This document shows positions 1 through 5,161 of a stretch of 5,161 nucleotides of DNA, piece by piece. The notes below the pieces were generated by a model. The model did not search any database. It was not told where the DNA came from and saw only the letters and a program-made list of their open reading frames with translations. A program made the position numbers and the translations under genes. Position 1 is the stretch's first letter. The number at the start of each line of letters is the position of its first letter. Source of the DNA: Gemmatimonadota bacterium (GTDB lineage: Bacteria > Gemmatimonadota > Gemmatimonadetes > JACCXV01); contig JACCXV010000247.1 of assembly GCA_013696835.1 (NCBI GenBank), positions 1 through 5,161 of the forward strand, in the 5' to 3' direction.

Positions 1-842
1 GCCTGGGCGAGCCGCCGCGCGACCGCTCGCGCTGGCTGCGCTGTGACGCCGGCGACCTCCGGCAGGTGGGGGCCGCGCTCGAGCGCAGCGGTGCCGAGGG
101 CGTCGTCCATCTCGCGGCACGCAGCTCGGTAGCCGCCTCGCACGCGGAGCCGCTGGAGACGTACCGCGCGAACGTGGCAGGCACGCTGGCCGTTCTCGAG
201 GCTGCGCGCGAAGCGCGTTTCGAGGGTCCGTTGCTGCTGGTGGGGTCGGGAGAGGTTTATGGAAGGTGCGGGAGTGGCCCCTCGCGCGAGGATGCGCCTC
301 TCGCGCCGCTCTCCGCCTATGCCGGCACGAAGGCCGCCCAGGAGATGATCGGCGGGCAGTACGCGCGCACCTACGGGCTGCGCGTCGTGCTGACCCGCAG
401 CTTCGCGCACACCGGCCCCCGGCAGGACGGCCGGTTCGTGTTCCCGAGCCTTGCCCGGCAGCTGGCGCGCATCGAGCGCACGGGAGGGGACGGCGTGCTG
501 CGGGTCGGGAACCTGCAGCCCGTCCGCGATTACCTGGACGTACGGGACGTGGTCCGCGCTTATGCGCTGCTCCTGGAGCGCGGGACCGCGGGGGCGGTGC
601 TCAACGTCTGCAGCGGCCGTGGCTTTCGCCTGAGCGACCTCGTGTACGAGCTGGTGGAGATAGCGGCCGTGCGGGTGACCATCGAGGAAGATCCTGCGCG
701 CCTGCGTGGCGTGGACCTCGAGCGACTCGTGGGGGATCCGGCACGCCTGACTTCGCTGGGCTGGCTGCCCGGGATCACGCACCACCAGATGCTGTCAGAC
801 CTGTACCGCTACTGGAGAGAACGCACATGGCAGGAATCCTGA
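1..842 (+). CDS. NAD(P)-dependent nucleotide-sugar epimerase/reductase, extended SDR family (GDP-6-deoxy-mannose reductase/GDP-mannose dehydratase-like), 5'-partial
   Basis: The reading frame (codons from base 3) is open to the left edge, so the start and the N-terminal GxxGxxG nucleotide-binding loop lie outside the window. The visible part has a VVHLAA strand-turn after a Rossmann fold (near base 105), a GSGEVYG segment (243-263), the catalytic Tyr-x3-Lys as YAGTK (Tyr 318-320, Lys 330-332), and an FAHTGP segment where relatives usually have N-H-x-G-P. It then has a VGNLQPVRDYLDVRDVVRAY block (about 504-563), which is typical of GDP-4-keto-6-deoxymannose reductases and GDP-mannose 4,6-dehydratases. 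The C-terminal part has the expected NVCSG and LVGDPARL motifs. Such cytoplasmic enzymes make deoxy sugars for surface polysaccharides. The SDR assignment is firm; the substrate is inferred. GTG at 66 is in frame but would remove conserved fold, so it is not the start. The end overlaps the next gene by 16 bases. Confidence 0.9.
   Translation, partial: LGEPPRDRSRWLRCDAGDLRQVGAALERSGAEGVVHLAARSSVAASHAEPLETYRANVAGTLAVLEAAREARFEGPLLLVGSGEVYGRCGSGPSREDAPLAPLSAYAGTKAAQEMIGGQYARTYGLRVVLTRSFAHTGPRQDGRFVFPSLARQLARIERTGGDGVLRVGNLQPVRDYLDVRDVVRAYALLLERGTAGAVLNVCSGRGFRLSDLVYELVEIAAVRVTIEEDPARLRGVDLERLVGDPARLTSLGWLPGITHHQMLSDLYRYWRERTWQES
814..819 (+). promoter_or_regulatory. Ribosome binding site of the lipoprotein gene
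   Basis: GGAGAG lies 7 bases before the ATG at 827, inside the 3' end of the epimerase gene. It supports ATG 827 as the start. The much longer upstream open frame (GTG 266) would run through the epimerase in another frame and gives only low-complexity Arg/Ala/Pro sequence before this point. Confidence 0.75.
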
Positions 843-1489
843 AGCGCCCCCGCGCTCGGCGGTTACCGCGGCCAGCGAGGCGACCACGGGCACCGCGCGC
901 GCCCCGGGCGCACCGGGCACCACGCACGCTGCTTGTCCTCGGGGCGCTGCTCGGCGCACTCGGCGGCTGCGGAGACGGCGACGTGTTCGGGGTGGATCCG
1001 CAGGTGCGCGCCGGGAACTCGCGCGTGTGGGAGCTGGCGGCGACGGACCTGCCCTCTGCCTTCGACCTGTTCACCGGCCGCAGGCTCTTCCTCGGGTCGG
1101 GAGACATCGGCTCCACCGAGGGCGACGTCTTTTTGACCGGCCCGCCAGGCAGCACCGACCTGCGGCTCCGGTCGATCGCGAGCCTGCTGCGTGCCGAGGC
1201 GTCGCACGTCGTCGGGCTGCAGGACCTCGGCGCGATCGACTTCGACAGCCTGGGCGAGGCGCCCGAAGACGGGTACGTGGATGCGGAGGACTCCTCGGGC
1301 GTGCGCGTCGAGCAGGGTCACGTTTACGTCCTGAGCGTCGTGCGTCCGTCCGTGGGTGCGCCCAACTACGCGAAGCTGGTGGTGGACGCCGTGGGGAGCA
1401 GCGGTGCAGGCCCGGACCGCCAGTTCGTGGACTTCCGCTACGCGGTGCAGCTGCAGCCCGGCAACCGCGGGCTCGACGAGGAGGGCTAG
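827..1489 (+). CDS. Putative lipoprotein of unknown function
   Basis: This 220-residue protein has an N-terminus that looks like a type II signal peptide: a basic stretch (residues 1-33), a hydrophobic core LLVLGALLGALGG (35-47) and a lipobox ending LGGC, with Cys48 as the predicted lipidated residue. The residue after Cys is Gly. Lipidation and export to the envelope are inferred from this. The mature part (about 173 residues) is soluble-looking with no further membrane segment. It has a SAFDLFTGRRLFLGSGDIG segment (about residues 81-99), a GDVFL segment, then strand-like stretches such as HVYVLSVVRP and VDFRYAVQLQP, suggesting a mostly beta fold. I recognise no catalytic motif or named family. 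The basic n-region is unusually long and consists of Pro-Arg-Ala repeats. The gene overlaps the epimerase by 16 bases, and its last codons carry the Shine-Dalgarno of serS, so the two are probably translationally coupled. Confidence 0.8.
   Translation: MAGILKRPRARRLPRPARRPRAPRAPRAHRAPRTLLVLGALLGALGGCGDGDVFGVDPQVRAGNSRVWELAATDLPSAFDLFTGRRLFLGSGDIGSTEGDVFLTGPPGSTDLRLRSIASLLRAEASHVVGLQDLGAIDFDSLGEAPEDGYVDAEDSSGVRVEQGHVYVLSVVRPSVGAPNYAKLVVDAVGSSGAGPDRQFVDFRYAVQLQPGNRGLDEEG
1479..1484 (+). promoter_or_regulatory. Ribosome binding site of serS, deciding a CTG start
   Basis: A perfect AGGAGG sits 6 bases before CTG 1491, inside the last codons of the lipoprotein gene and just ahead of its TAG stop (1487-1489). 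The optimal spacing to CTG 1491, with no ATG, GTG or TTG at that place, is the main reason for the chosen serS start. Confidence 0.85.
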
Positions 1490-1490
1490 C

Positions 1491-2777
1491 CTGCTGGACC
1501 TGAAGCGCATCCGCAGCGACCCCGACGGTGTGCGGGAGAAACTGCGGCGCAAGGGCGAGGTCACCGGCCTGGATCGGTTGATCGAGCTGGATGTCCGGCA
1601 TCGGGAAGGGCTGCGCGAGATCGAGGGCTGGCGGGCGCAGCGCAACACGCGCTCGCGCGAGATCGCCGAGCTCCTGCGGCGGGAGCCGGATGCGGCCGAG
1701 GCCGCAAAGGCGGAGGTGCGCGCCCTGGGTGAGCGCCTGCGCGAGCGCGAGGCCGATCTGGAGGCGTGGCGATCGGAGATCGAGGACCTACTTCTGCGCC
1801 TTCCCAACACGCCCCACGAGAGCGTGCCGGTGGGAGCCGACGCAGCGAGCAACGTGGTCGTGCGCACATGGGGTGATCCTCCCCGGCGAAACTTCGAGGT
1901 GCGGCCGCACTGGGAGGTGGGCGTCGAGCTCGGGATCCTGGACTTCGAGCGCGGAGCCAAGCTGGCCGGGTCCGGCTTCGTCGTCCTTCGCGGCGCCGGC
2001 GCACGGCTGCAGCGGGCCTTGATCGCGTTCATGCTCGACCACCACCGCGCGGCAGGGTTCGAAGAGGTCTCGCCTCCGTTCGTCGCCAACCGCCAGGCCA
2101 TGCGGGGTTCCGGCCAGATCCCGAAGATGGAAGCCGACATGTATCGCGTGGAGAGCGAGGACCTGTTCCTGATCCCCACGGGGGAGGTGCCGGTCACGGC
2201 CCTGCACGCAGACGAGATCCTCGACGAGCAACGGCTACCGCTTCGCTACGTCGCCTACACGCCCTGCTTCAGGCTGGAGGCGGGGGCGCACGGGCGCGAC
2301 ACGCGCGGATTGATCCGCGTGCATCAGTTCGACAAGGTCGAGATGGTCGCCTTCACGCGGCCGGAGGACTCCTACGCGGAGCTCGAGTGGCTCGTCAGCC
2401 GGGCTGAAAGCGTGCTGCAGGCGCTCGCGCTTCCGTACCGCGTTCTCCTGCTGTCGACCGGAGACATGGGGGCGAACAACGCGAAGCAATACGATCTGGA
2501 GGTCTGGGCTCCGGGCGTGCAGCGGTGGCTCGAGGTCTCCTCCGTGAGCAACTTCGAAGACTACCAGGCGCGTCGCTCGGGCATCCGGCTGCGGCGGCGC
2601 AGCGGCGAAGCAACCCTGGCGCACACCCTGAATGGCTCGGGGCTGGCGCTTCCGCGGACGTTGATCGCGCTCCTGGAGAATGGCCTCGGGCCCGACGGTT
2701 CCGTTGTGGTCCCGGACGTGCTGCGTCCGTACCTGGGCGGCCTGGCCCGCATCGACCCTCCGCAGGAACGGACCTGA
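1491..2777 (+). CDS. serS: Seryl-tRNA synthetase
   Basis: This cytoplasmic class II aminoacyl-tRNA synthetase charges tRNA-Ser, and also tRNA-Sec where present, with serine using ATP. Read from CTG 1491 the protein is 428 residues, close to the 430 of E. coli SerRS, and begins MLDLKRIRSDPDGVREKL, the usual N-terminal pattern. Residues about 30-105 are charged and Ala/Leu/Arg-rich, matching the long antiparallel coiled-coil arm that grips the tRNA. The catalytic domain shows the serine-binding TGE (230-232), motif 2 FRLEAG (260-265) followed by the RVHQFDKVE block (276-284), and motif 3 GSGLALPR (382-389) with its invariant Arg389. All expected elements are present, so it should be active. The start is unusual: in-frame GTG codons at 1356 and 1404 would add 45 or 29 residues overlapping the lipoprotein gene and lack the strong ribosome site, while GTG 1530 would cut conserved sequence. 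The family is certain; the CTG start is inferred. Confidence 0.97.
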   Translation: MLDLKRIRSDPDGVREKLRRKGEVTGLDRLIELDVRHREGLREIEGWRAQRNTRSREIAELLRREPDAAEAAKAEVRALGERLREREADLEAWRSEIEDLLLRLPNTPHESVPVGADAASNVVVRTWGDPPRRNFEVRPHWEVGVELGILDFERGAKLAGSGFVVLRGAGARLQRALIAFMLDHHRAAGFEEVSPPFVANRQAMRGSGQIPKMEADMYRVESEDLFLIPTGEVPVTALHADEILDEQRLPLRYVAYTPCFRLEAGAHGRDTRGLIRVHQFDKVEMVAFTRPEDSYAELEWLVSRAESVLQALALPYRVLLLSTGDMGANNAKQYDLEVWAPGVQRWLEVSSVSNFEDYQARRSGIRLRRRSGEATLAHTLNGSGLALPRTLIALLENGLGPDGSVVVPDVLRPYLGGLARIDPPQERT

Positions 2778-2803
2778 CGGCGGGGCGACGCTCCGCCCTC
2801 CTT

Positions 2804-2821
2804 CCTCCCGATCGCAGGAGG
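2804..2821 (+). promoter_or_regulatory. Possible hairpin masking the kinase ribosome binding site
   Basis: CCTCC at 2804-2808 can pair with GGAGG at 2817-2821 to form a 5-base-pair GC-rich stem with an 8-base loop. This would cover the Shine-Dalgarno of the histidine kinase. A second CCTCC at 2797-2801 could pair with the same site. The stem is short and its regulatory role is inferred only. Confidence 0.3.
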
Positions 2822-2822
2822 T
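2816..2822 (+). promoter_or_regulatory. Ribosome binding site of the histidine kinase gene
   Basis: A perfect AGGAGGT lies 39 bases after the serS stop, in the only real intergenic gap of the window. It implies that translation begins at about 2826-2831, well upstream of the first in-frame GTG at 2913. No standard start codon is found at the expected distance in the kinase frame. Confidence 0.75.
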
Positions 2823-2825
2823 CAC

Positions 2826-4115
2826 ACGACTGCAGGTCGCTTTTGGCCGACGCTGATCGTCGCCCTGTTCATCGTCGTCTTCCTCGGATACCTGGTATAC
2901 ACGCGCGCGCTGGTGGAGGACATCCGCGGGGACACCGAGACGCTCGTGCGCGTGTACTCGCTCGGGGTGCAGGGGCTGGCCGGTGAGGATCCCGGAGACC
3001 GTGCCGCGGAAGTCCTCTTCGAGGAAGTCGTCAAGGGATTTCCCTACCCCGTGATCGCCACCGACGCCTTCGGCGAGCCACTCTTCTTCCGCAACCTGGA
3101 TCTTGGGATCCGTCGCGAGCTCCCTCCCTGGAGCGAGGAAGACCTGCACCGGTTGCGGGAGGCGGTGCGCCGGATGGACCGCCGCACGCCGCCGATCGAG
3201 ATCTCGGGAGCGCGCGGCCGCGTGATCCAGCTGATCCACTACCAGGAATCCGGCACCATCACGCTGCTGCGCTACCTGCCATGGATCCAGGCGGCGGGGT
3301 TCGTCCTGGTGGGCCTGTTCGCGTTCTGGGCGATCCGGTACAACCTGCGCGTCACGCAGGGGCAGATCTACGTCGCGATGGCACGGGAGAGCGCGCATCA
3401 GATGGGTACGCCGCTCTCGAGCCTCTACGGCTGGATCGCTCTGCTCGGAGCCGGGGAGGATGCCGGGCTGGATCCGCCGGAACGGGCGATGCCCGCGCCT
3501 GAGGTCGCGGCCGCGATGGAGCAGGACGTAGACCGGCTCACGAAGGTCGCAAACCGGTTCGAGCTGATCGGCCGCCGGCCGAAGCTCGAGCCGTTGGATC
3601 TGGGCGACGTCCTGGGGGACCTGCGCCAGTACTTCGAAGCCCGCCTTCCGCGCCTGGGACACCGTGTGGAGATCTCGCTGGAGATGGATGAGGCGCCGCC
3701 GCTTCTCGGGAACAGGGTGCTCCTCGAGTGGGCCTTCGAGAACCTGGTCAAGAACGCCGTGGACGCGCTGAGCGGCAGGGCCGGTCACATCCGCATCGAG
3801 CTGGACCACGACCCTGGCACACGAGAGGCGCGCGTCCTGGTCCGGGACGACGGCGGCGGCATCCCGCGCGCGCTGCGCCGCAAGATCTTCCAGACCGGAG
3901 TGACGACGAAGACGTCCGGCTGGGGCGTGGGACTCGCGCTCGCCAAACGGATCATCGAGGACTATCACGGCGGAAGGCTGGAGCTGGTCGATTCGGAGGT
4001 CGGCCGCGGCACGACGGTGGGTGCCACTCTGCCCGTGCTCCCCGGCCGGCGGGAGCAGGGGCAGGGGAACGAGTGGGGCGGCTCGCCGCAGCCCTCCGGC
4101 CCGACCCGTGGCTGA
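2826..4115 (+). CDS. Membrane-bound sensor histidine kinase without HAMP domain (start uncertain)
   Basis: This is a two-component sensor kinase expected in the inner membrane. The frame encodes a first transmembrane helix (about 2850-2900), a sensor region of about 125 residues containing a PAS-like YPVIATDAFGEPLFF stretch (about 3042-3086), a second helix (about 3288-3340) and, only some 15-20 residues later, the dimerisation helix with the phospho-accepting His (3396-3398) in HQMGTPLSSL. The ATPase domain has the N box ENLVKNAVDAL (Asn 3753-3755), G1 box DDGGG (from 3846), the KIFQTGVTTK lid segment and G2 box GWGVGLALAKRII (from 3918). A low-complexity tail of about 25 residues follows. 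No partner response regulator is in the window. The first conventional start is GTG 2913 (400 residues), but it would delete the first membrane helix. The coordinate given uses ACG 2826, the in-frame codon closest to the expected distance from the ribosome site, and is tentative. The kinase identity is firm; ligand and target are unknown. Confidence 0.88.
   Translation, partial: TTAGRFWPTLIVALFIVVFLGYLVYTRALVEDIRGDTETLVRVYSLGVQGLAGEDPGDRAAEVLFEEVVKGFPYPVIATDAFGEPLFFRNLDLGIRRELPPWSEEDLHRLREAVRRMDRRTPPIEISGARGRVIQLIHYQESGTITLLRYLPWIQAAGFVLVGLFAFWAIRYNLRVTQGQIYVAMARESAHQMGTPLSSLYGWIALLGAGEDAGLDPPERAMPAPEVAAAMEQDVDRLTKVANRFELIGRRPKLEPLDLGDVLGDLRQYFEARLPRLGHRVEISLEMDEAPPLLGNRVLLEWAFENLVKNAVDALSGRAGHIRIELDHDPGTREARVLVRDDGGGIPRALRRKIFQTGVTTKTSGWGVGLALAKRIIEDYHGGRLELVDSEVGRGTTVGATLPVLPGRREQGQGNEWGGSPQPSGPTRG
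4108..4115 (+). promoter_or_regulatory. Start/stop overlap coupling kinase and helicase
   Basis: The bases GTGGCTGA contain the helicase start (GTG) and the kinase stop (TGA). No good Shine-Dalgarno precedes the GTG; the upstream bases are C-rich. Translation of the helicase therefore probably depends on ribosomes finishing the kinase. Confidence 0.6.
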
Positions 4116-5161
4116 TCCGCTCCTGGATTCTTTGAACCCGCCCCAGCGCGAGGCCGTGCTGACGACGGAGGGGCCGGTGCTCGTCCTGGCCGGCGCCGGA
4201 AGTGGCAAGACGCGCGTGCTCACGCACCGTGTGGCCCACGTGCTCCGCGAAGGGCTGGCCGGGGCCGAGCACGGGAACGCCGTGCTGGCCGTGACCTTCA
4301 CCAACAAGGCGGCCCGCGAGATGCGCGCCCGGATCGACGTGCTGACCGCGGGCGCCGACCCGCGATCGCTTCAGGTAGGCACGTTTCACGCGATCTGCGC
4401 GCGGCTTCTCCGCCGTGCCGCGCCGGTGCTCGACTATCCGCCAGACTTCACGATCTACGACACGGACGATACGCTCGCGCTGCTGGGCCCTCTCGTCGGG
4501 AGGCATCCCGCGGCGGGGCTCACGCCCCGCGAGGCGAGGGTGCGGATCTCGGCGGCGAAGAACGCGCTGCGGGGGCCCGAGGAGTTCGCGGCGGAGGCGC
4601 GCGGGATCGTGGACAGCTGCGTGGCGGAGATCTACCGCGGTTACCAGGCGGCGCTGGCCCGAAACGGCGCGTGGGACTTCGACGACCTGCTGCGCTGCGC
4701 GGTGCTGGCGCTGCGGCGCGACCCCGCGCTGCTGCACAGAGAGCGGGCGCGGTTTCGCTATGTGCTCGTGGACGAGTATCAGGACACCAATCACGCCCAG
4801 TATCGCTTCGTCCAGCTGCTGGCCGGGGAGCACCGGAACCTCTGCGTCGTCGGCGACGACGATCAGTCGATCTACGCCTTCCGTGGCGCCGACCTGCGCA
4901 ACATCCTGGAGTTCGAGAAGGACTTTCCGGAGACACGCACGATCCGGCTCGAGCAGAACTACCGTTCGACGCGCCGGATCCTGGCGGCCGCGCATGCCGT
5001 CGTGGCGCGCAATCCCGGGCGCAAGCCGAAGGAGCTCTGGACCGCGAATGACGAGGGGGATCCGGTCGAGCTCGTGCTCGCCGCCGACGACCGCGAGGAG
5101 GCACGCGAGATCGCCGCGCGCATCGCCGACCTGCCCTCGGAGGGCGCGACGTTCGGTGGCG
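4108..5161 (+). CDS. uvrD: UvrD/PcrA/Rep-type superfamily 1 DNA helicase, 3'-partial
   Basis: This is an ATP-driven 3'-5' DNA helicase/translocase of the UvrD/PcrA/Rep group, acting in excision or mismatch repair, replication restart and removal of proteins from DNA. The window holds the first 351 residues of a protein that is usually about 650-750. Motifs in order: Q motif LNPPQREAV (9-17), Walker A AGAGSGKT (28-35, Lys34), motif Ia TFTNKAAREMR (63-73), GTFHAICARLL (91-101), Walker B VLVDEYQDTN (219-228, Asp222-Glu223), motif III GDDDQSIYAFRGAD (249-262) and motif IV LEQNYRST (281-288). Domains 1A and 1B are complete and 2A is starting; motifs V and VI lie outside. GTG 4108 is chosen because MADPLLDSLNPPQREAV matches the usual family beginning; TTG 4132 is a weaker alternative. 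The family is certain. Choosing between UvrD, PcrA and Rep needs the missing C-terminal part, so the symbol is provisional. Confidence 0.95.
   Translation, partial: MADPLLDSLNPPQREAVLTTEGPVLVLAGAGSGKTRVLTHRVAHVLREGLAGAEHGNAVLAVTFTNKAAREMRARIDVLTAGADPRSLQVGTFHAICARLLRRAAPVLDYPPDFTIYDTDDTLALLGPLVGRHPAAGLTPREARVRISAAKNALRGPEEFAAEARGIVDSCVAEIYRGYQAALARNGAWDFDDLLRCAVLALRRDPALLHRERARFRYVLVDEYQDTNHAQYRFVQLLAGEHRNLCVVGDDDQSIYAFRGADLRNILEFEKDFPETRTIRLEQNYRSTRRILAAAHAVVARNPGRKPKELWTANDEGDPVELVLAADDREEAREIAARIADLPSEGATFGG

Noticed and set aside
266..826. Upstream extension of the lipoprotein frame
   Set aside because: The extension is the epimerase gene read in a wrong frame. The ribosome site before ATG 827 and the signal core just after it mark the real start.
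1356..1490. Upstream extension of serS from GTG 1356
   Set aside because: It adds Trp/Ser/Arg-rich sequence unlike SerRS N-termini, lies inside the lipoprotein gene and ignores the perfect ribosome site at 1479.
863..2197. 444-codon open frame on the - strand
   Set aside because: It is antisense to the lipoprotein gene and serS, has a biased Arg/Ser/Ala-rich composition and no recognisable motif.
2779..2797. GGCGG/CCGCC inverted repeat after serS as a terminator
   Set aside because: The stem is only 5 base pairs with a 9-base loop, and no T-run follows, so it does not look like an intrinsic terminator. The following gene also appears to be in the same operon.
2235..4307. 690-codon open frame on the - strand
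   Set aside because: It lies antisense to serS, the kinase and the helicase, all of which have clear family motifs. Its translation shows no domain I recognise, and long antisense frames are expected at this GC content.
3952..4995. 347-codon open frame on the - strand
   Set aside because: It mirrors the helicase gene, whose motifs are intact on the + strand, and shows no protein family of its own.

Overview
This is a GC-rich window with all genes on the + strand and almost no intergenic space. It reads as one piece of a bacterial operon. The window cuts the first and last genes. In order it holds: the 3' part of a nucleotide-sugar epimerase/reductase of the extended SDR superfamily; a small lipoprotein of unknown function; seryl-tRNA synthetase (serS); a membrane-anchored sensor histidine kinase without a HAMP domain; and the N-terminal half of a UvrD/PcrA-type superfamily 1 DNA helicase. 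No RNA gene, mobile element, CRISPR array or convincing terminator is visible. The only non-coding stretch, about 50 bases between serS and the kinase, holds a strong Shine-Dalgarno sequence and a small hairpin that could mask it.

The gene junctions are very tight. The epimerase and lipoprotein overlap by 16 bases. The lipoprotein stop and the inferred serS start are 1 base apart. The kinase and helicase overlap by 8 bases. Translational coupling along a polycistronic mRNA is therefore likely. Base composition, lack of introns and bacterial-type SerRS, kinase and UvrD sequences indicate a bacterium. From memory of similar kinase and helicase neighbourhoods I lean towards Gemmatimonadota or a related soil or sediment lineage. 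This is an inference that only a database search can confirm.

Functionally the genes do not form one pathway. They cover cell-surface sugar metabolism, an envelope lipoprotein, translation, envelope sensing and DNA repair. Such mixed operons are common in compact bacterial genomes.

The most interesting signals are at translation starts. serS has a perfect AGGAGG 6 bases before CTG, and the protein read from that CTG begins exactly where SerRS proteins normally begin, so a CTG start is likely. The kinase also has a perfect AGGAGGT, but no ATG, GTG or TTG follows it in frame until after the first transmembrane helix has been encoded. Either an unusual start codon is used or a base is missing. 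Software limited to standard start codons would mis-start both genes. I see no clearly new biological system here.
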